This document shows, piece after piece, positions 54,616 to 63,503 of a DNA stretch of 64,000 nucleotides. Under the pieces are notes generated by a model. The model had not been told where the DNA came from and made no database searches. It saw only the letters and a list, made by a program, of their open reading frames with translations. Source of the stretch: an uncultured Pelagibacteraceae bacterium (GTDB lineage: Bacteria; Pseudomonadota; Alphaproteobacteria; Pelagibacterales; Pelagibacteraceae). Within the stretch, counting starts at the first letter, position 1; each line of letters begins with the position of its first letter. A program made the position numbers and the translations under genes. Location of the stretch: the NCBI GenBank assembly GCA_902557215.1, contig CACDZM010000001.1:62001-126000 (forward strand), in the 5' to 3' direction.

Positions 54616-55350
54616 CTATAGTATCTGGCTTAAAAAAAGTTTTGTCCTATCACTCTTTGGATTAGCAAAAAACTCTTTAGTATCAGCCTTCTCAACTATC
54701 ATTCCTTCATCCATAAATATCATTTGATCTGCAACCTCTTTTGCAAAACCCATTTCATGGGTGACAACTATCATAGTCATTCCCTGTTTTGCTAAATTAA
54801 CCATAACATCGAGAACTTCCTTGATCATTTCTGGATCTAATGCTGAAGTTGGTTCATCAAAAAGCATAATTTTTGGCTCCATGCATAAAGCTCGAGCAAT
54901 AGCACATCTTTGTTGTTGTCCTCCTGATAATTGACCTGGATATTTTTGTGCTTGATCAAGTATTTGAACTCTTTCTAAATGTTTGAGAGCTAATTCCTCA
55001 GCTTCTTTCTTTGGCATTTTTTTAACCCATATAGGAGCTAGTGTGCAATTGTCCAAAATAGACAAATGAGGAAATAAATTAAATTGTTGAAAAACCATAC
55101 CCACTTCCGCTCTAATTTGTTCTATGTTTTTTGTATCTTCAGTTAATTCCGTTCCGTCGACTATTATATTACCCTCTTGATGTTCCTCTAATCTGTTAAT
55201 ACATCGGATTAATGTAGACTTACCTGATCCAGATGGGCCACAAACAACAATTTTTTCTTTTGGTTTAACTTCTAAATTAATACCTTTTAAAACTTGAAAA
55301 TCTCCAAACCATTTGTTCACGTTGTTAATTCGAATTATACTTTCAGACAT
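54616..55350 (-). CDS. aapP: General amino-acid ABC transporter, ATP-binding protein
   Basis: ATPase of a polar amino-acid uptake system. The 244-residue product has the Walker [10 protein letters not shown], the Q-loop, the signature [15 protein letters not shown], the Walker [15 protein letters not shown] and the H-loop TH. It is the last gene of aapJ-aapQ-aapM-aapP, with 3 bp to aapM. Such transporters are highly expressed in SAR11 cells, which feed on dissolved amino acids. Confidence 0.96.
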   Translation of the reverse strand: MSESIIRINNVNKWFGDFQVLKGINLEVKPKEKIVVCGPSGSGKSTLIRCINRLEEHQEGNIIVDGTELTEDTKNIEQIRAEVGMVFQQFNLFPHLSILDNCTLAPIWVKKMPKKEAEELALKHLERVQILDQAQKYPGQLSGGQQQRCAIARALCMEPKIMLFDEPTSALDPEMIKEVLDVMVNLAKQGMTMIVVTHEMGFAKEVADQMIFMDEGMIVEKADTKEFFANPKSDRTKLFLSQIL

Positions 55351-55353
55351 TTT

Positions 55354-56796
55354 TTATCTATCAGTTTTATATTTCTGTTCTAAATTATAACTATATTTAC
55401 TCATTGCATAACAAATAATCCAGAAGATTATTGCTGCAAAAACATAACCTTCCATTGCAAATCCTAACCATTTTGGATTAGTCTTCGCTAAATTAAGCAT
55501 TCCTACAATTTCCAAAAGACCTACTACAAAAATTAATGGAGTATCTTTTACTAATGCAAGAAAAGTATTAGCAATCCCAGGAATAACTAATTTTAATGCT
55601 TGTGGTAAAATTACAAATATATGCATTCTCCAATAACCCATTCCTAATGATTTTGCAGCTTCATATTGACCTCTAGGAAGAGCTTGAAGTCCTCCTCTGA
55701 TAACCTCAGCAACATATGCTGCTTCAAACAATGAAATGGCTATAATGCATCTTACTAATTTATCTATAAAAAAATCTGCTGGTAAAAACATTGGAAACAT
55801 TACTGCCGACATAAATAAAACTGTAATTAAAGGTACTCCTCTCCAAAATTCAATGAAACCAATAGATATATATCTTATTAATGGAAAGCCGGATCTTCTT
55901 CCAAGAGCAAATGCCATTCCAATAGGAAAGCAGAAAATTAGACAGAAAAATGAAATTATGAATGTTAATGACAAACCTCCCCAAGCACCTGTTTCAACCC
56001 AATTTAAACCATCCAACTTTCCTAATTCAATATATTCCTCAAAAAAAAGAAAATATTTTAAGATTATATAAAGGGCTAAAGGAACAATCAAAAAATAATA
56101 AAATTTAAATTTACTAGGAATAAAAAAACCAATAATGATTGATAATATTGCAGCAATTATTCCATAAGAAAAATCAAAGAAAACAGGGCCACCCGAAATA
56201 AAGAAAAAAATAAATAAAAACGCAATTAAAGGATAAATTACAACATAATAGAGAGTTAAGTATTTTTTAAATTTATCTGTAGCGAAATATCCAACAGACC
56301 CAAGTAACATCAAAGCTATAAATGATAAATTAATTCTCCACTGTTCTGCATTTGGATACATTCCATACATAAATCTCCTAATCCAAACCTTTATATAAGT
56401 CCAACAAGCCCCTGAGCCAGAGCAAACATCTTTTGAGTCACCTGCAAAACTAGCATCTATTATAAACCAACTAAGCAAGGGAGGTATAGATTTAATTATT
56501 ACAAATATTATTAGTAAAGAAAGAATAGCGTTAAAATTATTCGTATTTATATGTTTATTTAATAAATCTAATTTGTTAATACCGCTGTATTCTATTCTTA
56601 TAAAATGTAATCCTATAAAACCTAAAATTAATGGTAACAAAAAACTTAAGAAATTTGGTAAAAATCCAGTTAAATTTAGATTAAAAAAAGAATTAAGAAA
56701 TACATCTAGAATACTTATAAAAAATAAAAAGGAACCTAAATACAGATAAGTAGATAAATTAGATTTATCTGGTTTTAAAAAATTTATTTTAGACAT
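55354..56796 (-). CDS. aapM: General amino-acid ABC transporter, permease (AapM-like)
   Basis: Membrane subunit, 480 residues. The conserved permease core with the EAA-type loop is at the C-terminal end: EAAYVAEVIRGGLQALPRGQYEAAKSLGMGYWRMH followed by LPQALKLVIPGIANTFLALVKDTPL. About eight additional hydrophobic helices precede it. The gene overlaps aapQ by one base. It pairs with AapQ to form the channel. Confidence 0.94.
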   Translation of the reverse strand: MSKINFLKPDKSNLSTYLYLGSFLFFISILDVFLNSFFNLNLTGFLPNFLSFLLPLILGFIGLHFIRIEYSGINKLDLLNKHINTNNFNAILSLLIIFVIIKSIPPLLSWFIIDASFAGDSKDVCSGSGACWTYIKVWIRRFMYGMYPNAEQWRINLSFIALMLLGSVGYFATDKFKKYLTLYYVVIYPLIAFLFIFFFISGGPVFFDFSYGIIAAILSIIIGFFIPSKFKFYYFLIVPLALYIILKYFLFFEEYIELGKLDGLNWVETGAWGGLSLTFIISFFCLIFCFPIGMAFALGRRSGFPLIRYISIGFIEFWRGVPLITVLFMSAVMFPMFLPADFFIDKLVRCIIAISLFEAAYVAEVIRGGLQALPRGQYEAAKSLGMGYWRMHIFVILPQALKLVIPGIANTFLALVKDTPLIFVVGLLEIVGMLNLAKTNPKWLGFAMEGYVFAAIIFWIICYAMSKYSYNLEQKYKTDR

Positions 56797-57947
56797 TATT
56801 TTTCCTGAATTGCTATTCTTTTATTGTACCAATTCATTAATATTGAAATTGATATACTTAAAGTAAGATAAGTGAACATAGTGATTGATACTATTTCAAT
56901 AGCTTTACCAGTTTGCATTAATGCTGTACCCGCAAATACTAAAACTAAATCTGGATAAGCTATAGCTGCCGCTAAAGAAGAATTTTTTGTTAAATTTAGA
57001 TACTGATTAGTTGTGGGTGGAATTATTATTCTTAGAGCTTGAGGCATAATCACTAATTTTAATACCTGGTTAGGTGTTAATCCAATTGATGCTGCAGCTT
57101 CTTTTTGACCTTTGCCCACTCCTTGAATTCCAGCTCTAACACATTCAGCTATGAAAGTTGCAGTGTAAAGAGATAAAGATAATGTTAATGCAATTAACTC
57201 AGGTGGTAAACTCACTCCACCCTCATAGATAAAAGATGTAGTTGCTAGTTGTTTTAGTGCAGGAACCTCAAATGAAAGACTAACTCCACCTATAAAAAAA
57301 CTTAACAAGGGAAGAATGAATAATAGTCCCAATGAAATATAAAAAACTGGAATTTGTTTTCCTTGTTTTTCTTGAACTTTTTTAGCTTGAACTTTTATAA
57401 CAATAATTGCTAATACCGCAGCGATAAGTGAATATAAAAAAATACTTAAGTTTTGCCAAATGAAAGCTGGGACATATAACCCCTTAATTGTAAGAAAAAA
57501 AACACCAAAAATCGCTTCAGCGTCTTGTGGTAAAGGTAAGGCTCTAAGGGCAGCAAAATACCAAAAAAATATTTGTAAAAGTAATGGAATATTTCTAAAA
57601 AATTCTACATAAAATGCAGCAAATTTATTTATTAAATAATTTGGTGATAATCTTGCGACACCAACAATTACTCCAAGAATAGTTGCGATAATAATTCCGA
57701 TTATTGAAACTAAAATAGTATTAAGTAAACCTACTAAATATGCTCTAAAATAAGAGTGTGATCCATCATATTCGATTAATGAAAACTGCACATCAAATGA
57801 TGATTCTTGAGATAAAAATCCATAGCCAAAATCAATACCCCTGTTTTCCATATTAATTTGAGCATTGTAAGTAAAAAAACCAAATATAAAAATTACAGCT
57901 AAAACTGTGATTAGTTGGGGAATGATGTCTTTAAGTTTAAAATTCAC
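56796..57947 (-). CDS. aapQ: General amino-acid ABC transporter, permease (AapQ-like)
   Basis: Partner membrane subunit, 383 residues. It has GLLNTILVSIIGIIIATILGVIVGVARLS, the EFFRNIPLLLQIFFWY helix and the EAA-loop TFIAECVRAGIQGVGKGQKEAAASIGLTPNQ, then IMPQALRIIIPPTTNQYLNLTKNSS. It is separated from aapJ by a hairpin that resembles a partial terminator, consistent with less permease than binding protein. Confidence 0.94.
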   Translation of the reverse strand: MNFKLKDIIPQLITVLAVIFIFGFFTYNAQINMENRGIDFGYGFLSQESSFDVQFSLIEYDGSHSYFRAYLVGLLNTILVSIIGIIIATILGVIVGVARLSPNYLINKFAAFYVEFFRNIPLLLQIFFWYFAALRALPLPQDAEAIFGVFFLTIKGLYVPAFIWQNLSIFLYSLIAAVLAIIVIKVQAKKVQEKQGKQIPVFYISLGLLFILPLLSFFIGGVSLSFEVPALKQLATTSFIYEGGVSLPPELIALTLSLSLYTATFIAECVRAGIQGVGKGQKEAAASIGLTPNQVLKLVIMPQALRIIIPPTTNQYLNLTKNSSLAAAIAYPDLVLVFAGTALMQTGKAIEIVSITMFTYLTLSISISILMNWYNKRIAIQEK

Positions 57948-57973
57948 AATGGAATAATATAAAAGTTTATAAA

Positions 57974-58003
57974 AAAAAGGGCTAGAAAAATCTAGCCCTT
58001 TTT
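57974..58003 (-). terminator. Intrinsic terminator/attenuator between aapJ and aapQ
   Basis: Perfect GGGCTAG / CTAGCCC arms with a 6-nt loop and a T-rich run of seven or more bases after the stem on the minus strand, with A's pairing on the other side, so it can work in both directions. It lies 18 bp after the aapJ stop, inside the operon. Confidence 0.9.
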
Positions 58004-58021
58004 AATCATTTAAATATGCAA

Positions 58022-59062
58022 TTATCTTGCAGGTGGTACATAAAGAATTCCACCTTTAGTCCATAATTCATTTGGACCTCTATCAGGTAAAATTCCAGTG
58101 TCAGCTATATTTCTTTTGTAGCTTTCACCATAGTTACCAACTTGCTTAATAATTCTTAAGCTCCAGTCATTATCAAGACCAAAAGCAGCACCTAATTCAC
58201 CCTCAGCACCAACTAATCTTTTAATTGCTGGATTGTCTGAAGTTTTCATCATATCTGCATTCGCTGAAGTGATGCCATATTCCTCTGCCTCAATCATAGT
58301 ATTTAATGACCATCTTACGATATCTTCCCAAACAGAATCACCTTGTCTCACAACAGGACCTAATGGCTCCTTTGAAACAGTTTCAGGTAAAACTATGTGT
58401 TCATCTGGATTAGACATTTTTGTTCTTTGTGCAGCAAGACCAGATTTATCAGTAGTGTACGTATCACATCTACCTGCATCATAAGCAGCTACAACCTCGT
58501 CAGCTTTTTCAAAAGCAACTGGCTCATATTTGATTCCCTTAGAATTAAAGAAATCTCTCATATTTAACTCAGTTGTAGTACCAATATTTGTACAAGCTGA
58601 GATACCATCTTTGAATTGGCTTGTTGAGGTAATACCAGAACTTTTTCTAACCATGAAACCTTGACCATCATAGAAGTTTACTCCTACAAATGTAAGTCCG
58701 ATATCAGCATCTCTAGAAAGAGTCCAAGTTGTGTTTCTTGATAAAATATCAATTTCACCAGAAGTTAAAGCTGTAAATCTTTCTTTAGCACTTAATGGTG
58801 TAAACTTAACTTTGTTTGCATCACCTAGTACTGCAGCAGCTACCGCTCTACATACATCAACATCTATACCAGTCCAATTTCCTGCAGCATCAGCATTAGA
58901 AAATCCTGGAAGACCTTGAGATACTCCACATCTTACAAAACCTTTCTTTTGAGTGTTTTTAAGTGTTTTAGATTTTTTAGCAGCCATAGACTCTGTTGTA
59001 AAAGTGAACAACACAGCTACCATAGCAACTAAAGAAGTTAATTGTTTTAAGTATTTAAACAT
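58022..59062 (-). CDS. aapJ: General amino-acid ABC transporter, periplasmic binding protein
   Basis: Captures amino acids in the periplasm for the AapQMP complex. The 346-residue product has a signal peptide (MFKYLKQLTSLVAMVAVLF...ESMAA), then the family 3 binding-protein fold: VRCGVSQGLPGFSNADAAGNWTGIDVDVCRAVAAAVLGD, LTSGEIDILSRNTTWTLSRD and PLGPVVRQGDSVWEDIVRW. A terminator lies between it and aapQ, and its leader contains three dyads. Confidence 0.96.
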   Translation of the reverse strand: MFKYLKQLTSLVAMVAVLFTFTTESMAAKKSKTLKNTQKKGFVRCGVSQGLPGFSNADAAGNWTGIDVDVCRAVAAAVLGDANKVKFTPLSAKERFTALTSGEIDILSRNTTWTLSRDADIGLTFVGVNFYDGQGFMVRKSSGITSTSQFKDGISACTNIGTTTELNMRDFFNSKGIKYEPVAFEKADEVVAAYDAGRCDTYTTDKSGLAAQRTKMSNPDEHIVLPETVSKEPLGPVVRQGDSVWEDIVRWSLNTMIEAEEYGITSANADMMKTSDNPAIKRLVGAEGELGAAFGLDNDWSLRIIKQVGNYGESYKRNIADTGILPDRGPNELWTKGGILYVPPAR

Positions 59063-59081
59063 ATTTCTTCCTATTGTTTAT

Positions 59082-59099
59082 TTATTTGTTAACAAATAA
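59082..59099. promoter_or_regulatory. Perfect 18-bp palindrome in the aapJ leader, candidate operator
   Basis: TTATTTGTTAACAAATAA is self-complementary over all 18 bases and lies 20 bp upstream of the aapJ ATG. A second dyad, ATTCAAAA-TTAC-TTTTGAAT (59099-59118), follows it, so regulator binding or a leader hairpin is possible. Whether either is regulatory is inference. Confidence 0.5.
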
Positions 59100-59237
59100 T
59101 TCAAAATTACTTTTGAATATTCTCAATTTAAGCACGTTAAAAAAAACTCTTCAAGAGAAAATTAATAGGATTCTTTAATAAAGGGAATTCTAGTCAAGTT
59201 AATAATAATATCTAATAACCTCAATAATACAGATTTA

Positions 59238-59314
59238 TGGCGCGCCCTGAAGGATTCGAACCTACGACCCTCGGTTTAGAAAACCGATGCTCTATCCAGC
59301 TGAGCTAAGGGCGC
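59238..59314 (-). tRNA. tRNA-Arg (anticodon TCT)
   Basis: On the minus strand the acceptor GCGCCCT pairs with AGGGCGC, the D arm is GCTCAGCTGGATAGAGC, the anticodon stem CGGTT/AACCG encloses TTCTA with anticodon TCT, and the T arm is GTAGGTTCGAATCCTTC. CCA is encoded (TGG at 59238-59240 on plus). Confidence 0.96.
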
Positions 59315-59344
59315 GTTTAAATTACTTAATTTTATATTATAAAT

Positions 59345-60751
59345 TTAATTTTTAAAAAGGTATTTTTTAAAAATTAATAATATTGTTAATAACTCAATCC
59401 TGCCAATAATCATAAATAAAATTATACTATATTTAGTAAAAAAATGTATATTTTGAAAATCAAAGTCATGTATTCCATATGCAGAAGAGTTTACTGTATT
59501 CATTAACGTTAGTATTGATATCTTTAGACATTTTTCAAAGTCGATACTCGAAAAGGATATTAATGATGTAAGTATAATTAATGATATTATAAAAATTATA
59601 ATTGAGAGAAAATATTTATTAATTTCATTTAACTCAAAATTTGTTTTTGAAAAAAGTAACCGATTCATAAATATATTCCTAGGTCTGCTAAATGAAAGTA
59701 TTTGATTAATAGAAAATTTAATCAATGAGTAAATCCTTATAAATCTTAGACCAGAACTAGTTGAAAAAAAAGACCCACCTATAATTACAAGTAATAAAAA
59801 AATAAAGTGTAGATTGTTAAATTCATTATTCAGTGAAATTCCTATATTTGAGATGCTGCTAAAAATTGAAAATAAAATATTAATAAATTCATTATTATAA
59901 CCAAAAAAAAGTAGGAATACTAAAACTAATACTATTAGATATAATAGAAGATTATAATCTTCATAAAAAAAATTTTTATCTCTGTTTTTAAATAAAATGA
60001 GATTGTAAATAAAAAATATACTAAAAAAAGATATCAACATTAAAGTTGATAACACTATCTTTTTGAAATCTGTATTAAGTACAAGAGATATGTCATTAAA
60101 AGGTAAAAAACCACCAGAAGATATCAAAGTTAATGATAAATTAAAAGAGTTAAAAGTTCTTAGACCTATAATTTCTAGAATTGAAAAAATTAAGAAAGTT
60201 AATAAAGAATATAAAATAAAAATTTTCACAGATTGTTTGATAATTTCTGAATTATTAAGAGAAATGAAATTAGTTAAAGATCTTTTCAAACTTTCATCAT
60301 AAATATCAATCAAAAAAATAATTGAAAATAAAAAATACAATCCACCTATCCATTGAGTAGTTGATCTCCACATTATCAAACTTTGATCTATTTGTTTAAT
60401 ATCATTAAAAATTGAGAAACCAGTAGATGTAAAGCCAGAAACACTTTCAAATAATGCATTTATGAATGTTAGATTATAAATACTAAAGTAAAATGGTATT
60501 GTTAAGATTAGAGGTATAATAATATAACCAAATAATATTGTTAAAATTTTTTCAAATAAAGAGGGCTTCTTTTCACTAGATTTTAATTTGAAAAAAATTA
60601 AAGAAAAAAAACCAGAGGTCAATAATGTGTAGAAATATGTGTTAAGGTTTAAATAAAGATTAAAATAATATGAGTATAGTATATTAAGAAATGATAATAA
60701 AGAAATAAGGGCTAAAAAGACACTTAAATACTTTAATCTAATTTTTAGCAT
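59345..60751 (-). CDS. trkH: TrkH-family potassium uptake protein
   Basis: Membrane pore subunit of the Trk potassium uptake system. The 468-residue product has about ten helices and filter-like loops with ESVSGFTSTGFSIF and SSGGFLPFND. The Gly residues of the four filter loops are visible in the first two and weaker in the last two. It lies downstream of trkA, 3 bp apart, supporting the call. Confidence 0.92.
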   Translation of the reverse strand: MLKIRLKYLSVFLALISLLSFLNILYSYYFNLYLNLNTYFYTLLTSGFFSLIFFKLKSSEKKPSLFEKILTILFGYIIIPLILTIPFYFSIYNLTFINALFESVSGFTSTGFSIFNDIKQIDQSLIMWRSTTQWIGGLYFLFSIIFLIDIYDESLKRSLTNFISLNNSEIIKQSVKIFILYSLLTFLIFSILEIIGLRTFNSFNLSLTLISSGGFLPFNDISLVLNTDFKKIVLSTLMLISFFSIFFIYNLILFKNRDKNFFYEDYNLLLYLIVLVLVFLLFFGYNNEFINILFSIFSSISNIGISLNNEFNNLHFIFLLLVIIGGSFFSTSSGLRFIRIYSLIKFSINQILSFSRPRNIFMNRLLFSKTNFELNEINKYFLSIIIFIISLIILTSLISFSSIDFEKCLKISILTLMNTVNSSAYGIHDFDFQNIHFFTKYSIILFMIIGRIELLTILLIFKKYLFKN

Positions 60752-60754
60752 TGA

Positions 60755-62146
60755 TTATATCGAACTAATTCTAAATAAGTTTTCTACAACCGGGATAACA
60801 TCTTTTTTTGCTAAGAAAACAACTGTATCTTTTTTTTTAAATGTAAAATCTGATCTTGGAATTATTACTTTACTATTTCTTAAAACTGCACCAATTCTTA
60901 TTTCCTCAGGTAAATTAGAATCTTTTAAACTTTGATTTATAAGTTCAGATGTTTCGATTATATCAGCCTCGATCACCTCATATTCCCCATCTAATATTGT
61001 GTAAGCAGTTTCAATTGTTCCTTTATGAATATGTTTTAAAATACTTGAGACGGTACTCATTCTAGGATCTATAAAATCATCAATTTTTAAAGAACTTTGT
61101 AAAAGTGAATAATTTGGTTTATTTATTAAAGCCATAGTTCTTTTGTCTTCGATTGATGAATTATCTTTAGTAAATTTCTCAACTAAAACACTAACCATTA
61201 AATTATCTTCGTCGTCGTTTGTTAATGCTAATACGGTCTCAGCCTCCTCTAAATTTGCCTCAGTAAGAATTTCCTCATCTAACCCATTGCCATTAATCAC
61301 AATAGTATTATTTAATACATTTGCTAAAAATTCAGATCTGGATTTGTCTTTTTCTATTATTTTAACTCTAGGTGAGTCCAAACTTTCCTCAAGATTTTTA
61401 GCTAAATTAAAACCAATGTTTCCTCCACCTATAATCAATATCTTTTTCGTCATTTTTTCATTATGACCAAAAGCGCTTAGGGTTTCAGCCATTTGAGATG
61501 AATTTATAATTATGTAAATTTTATCTTGATGATTTATTGTGTCATTTTTTTTTGGAATAATAAATTTATTATCTCTAATTATTCCTATTATATTTGCATC
61601 CAACTTTGGAAATTTTTTTGTTATTTCATTGAGCTTAACATTAATTAGTGAACAATTATCTTTAATCAAAATTTCCAATAATCTAATCTTATTTTCAGCA
61701 AATGGAACGCTATCTAATGCACCTGGTGCCTCTAATTTTTGTTGAATTGATTTAGCTATTTCTATTTCAGGAGAAATAATCACATCAATTGGTAAGTTCT
61801 CTTTATTGTAGACGTTTGTATATTTGGGATTTAAATAATCTTGAGATCTAATTCTCGCAATTTTTTTAGGTATGTTAAATATTGAGAATGCTATTTGACA
61901 AATTAGCATGTTAATTTCATCATTTCGAGTTACTGCAATAATCATATCCGCCTCTGAAGCATTTGCTTTCTCCAAAATTGAGGGATATGTGGCTTTTCCT
62001 AGAATTACTTTTACGTCTAATGACTCAGAAATTTTTTGAATATCTTCACTAGAAAGATCAATTACTGTAATAGAGTGACCTTGTTCACTTAATAATTTAG
62101 CTATGGTGAAGCCAACCCTACCAGCGCCACAAATTATGATGTTCAT
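60755..62146 (-). CDS. trkA: Trk potassium transport regulatory protein TrkA
   Basis: Cytoplasmic NAD-binding regulator of TrkH. The 463-residue product has two RCK repeats, each starting with a Rossmann motif: IIICGAGRVGFTIAKLL at residue 3 and ILIIGGGNIGFNLAKNL near residue 237. Each is followed by a TrkA-C domain. It follows ntrX at 1 bp, as in most alphaproteobacteria, and is joined to trkH. Confidence 0.95.
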   Translation of the reverse strand: MNIIICGAGRVGFTIAKLLSEQGHSITVIDLSSEDIQKISESLDVKVILGKATYPSILEKANASEADMIIAVTRNDEINMLICQIAFSIFNIPKKIARIRSQDYLNPKYTNVYNKENLPIDVIISPEIEIAKSIQQKLEAPGALDSVPFAENKIRLLEILIKDNCSLINVKLNEITKKFPKLDANIIGIIRDNKFIIPKKNDTINHQDKIYIIINSSQMAETLSAFGHNEKMTKKILIIGGGNIGFNLAKNLEESLDSPRVKIIEKDKSRSEFLANVLNNTIVINGNGLDEEILTEANLEEAETVLALTNDDEDNLMVSVLVEKFTKDNSSIEDKRTMALINKPNYSLLQSSLKIDDFIDPRMSTVSSILKHIHKGTIETAYTILDGEYEVIEADIIETSELINQSLKDSNLPEEIRIGAVLRNSKVIIPRSDFTFKKKDTVVFLAKKDVIPVVENLFRISSI

Positions 62147-62147
62147 T

Positions 62148-63503
62148 TTAATTAAATTCTTTAATCCCTAAAACTTTTAATTTTCTATGTAAGGCACTTC
62201 TTTCCATTCCAACAAAATTTGCAGTTTTGGATATATTTCCATTAAATTTTTTAAGTTGTATAGTTAAATACTCTTTTTCAAACTTTTCTCTAGCCTCTTT
62301 TAATGGCACAGAAAGACTATTTTCTCTAATTTTTTCACTTAAATTATCTGTTTTTATTGATTCTTTAATTATATTTGAAACCTTATCTTTTGTATCAGGT
62401 TGAAGTATCGCAATTCTTTCAATCATATTTCTTAATTCTCTAACATTTCCAGGCCAAAGATGATTAAGAAGATAACTATTATTCTGATCAATTTCTAATT
62501 CTCTAATATTATAATTTTCAGAAATCTTTTTTGAAAAATATTTAATTAACAAAGGAATGTCTGAAATTCTTTGATTTAAAGGATCAATATTTATCTCAAA
62601 AACATTTAACCTGTGGTACAGATCTTCTCTAAAATTTCCAAGATTAATCTCGTTTTTAAGACTCTCACTTGACGAACAAATTAATCTTACATCAACATTA
62701 ATATCTGTGTTACCATTAATTCTTTTAAACTTTTGGTCAATTAAAACTCTTAAGATTTTTGATTGTATATCTAAAGGAATTTCAGATACTTGTTCAATAA
62801 GTAATGTTCCTTTATTTGCTTTTTCTAAAGCTCCGTATGAAATGACACCATTAGATTTTTCCTCTCCAAACAATTCTTGTTCATACTTTGTAGTATCTAA
62901 AAGAGCTCCATTTAATATAATAAAAGGTTTTTTATTTCTTTTAGATTTTTTGTGAATTTTTCTTGCAATAAGTTCTTTACCTGAACCAGAAGGTCCATTA
63001 ATAAAAATTCGGCTTTCAGTTTGAGAAATTTTTTCAATTTTATCTCGTATAGAACTGATATTTTTACTATCTCCAATTAAATCATATGAAGAAAACAATT
63101 TTGTTTCATATTCTTTATTTTGTTTTTTTAAATTAAAATTTTCAACAGCCCTGTTAACAAAATTCATTAATCTTTCTTGATCAAAAGGTTTTTCTATAAA
63201 TTCAAATGCTCCGGATTTTAAAGATTTTACTGCCATTTCAATATTTGCATGACCAGAGATTATTATCACAGGAACATCTTTATTTTTTTTTTTAATATGA
63301 GATAATAATTCTATTCCATCATTATCACCTTTATCTAACTTTACATCTATGATTGCAACATCTGGCAATTTTTTATCGATTTCGTTCAAAGCTTGACTAA
63401 AATTAGCAGCTACTCTTGTTTTAAAACCATGATCTGAAATAAGATCATTTAAGATATTTCTTATATCAGCATTATCATCAACAATTAAAATTTCTGCGTT
63501 CAT
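62148..63503 (-). CDS. ntrX: NtrX-type response regulator with degenerate AAA+ domain
   Basis: Partner of the NtrY kinase. The 451-residue product has a receiver domain (phospho-Asp at about D53 in IIDVKLD), an AAA+ domain with an intact Walker A GPSGSGKE (about 170), and a Fis-type C-terminal HTH (GNISKTANFVGMERSALHRKLKVLG). The sigma-54 contact loop GAFTGA is replaced (ELFGEEKSNGVISYGAL) and the Walker B acidic pair reads EQ in GTLLIEQ instead of DE. This points to direct DNA-binding regulation rather than sigma-54 activation. It overlaps ntrY by 4 bp. Confidence 0.9.
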   Translation of the reverse strand: MNAEILIVDDNADIRNILNDLISDHGFKTRVAANFSQALNEIDKKLPDVAIIDVKLDKGDNDGIELLSHIKKKNKDVPVIIISGHANIEMAVKSLKSGAFEFIEKPFDQERLMNFVNRAVENFNLKKQNKEYETKLFSSYDLIGDSKNISSIRDKIEKISQTESRIFINGPSGSGKELIARKIHKKSKRNKKPFIILNGALLDTTKYEQELFGEEKSNGVISYGALEKANKGTLLIEQVSEIPLDIQSKILRVLIDQKFKRINGNTDINVDVRLICSSSESLKNEINLGNFREDLYHRLNVFEINIDPLNQRISDIPLLIKYFSKKISENYNIRELEIDQNNSYLLNHLWPGNVRELRNMIERIAILQPDTKDKVSNIIKESIKTDNLSEKIRENSLSVPLKEAREKFEKEYLTIQLKKFNGNISKTANFVGMERSALHRKLKVLGIKEFN

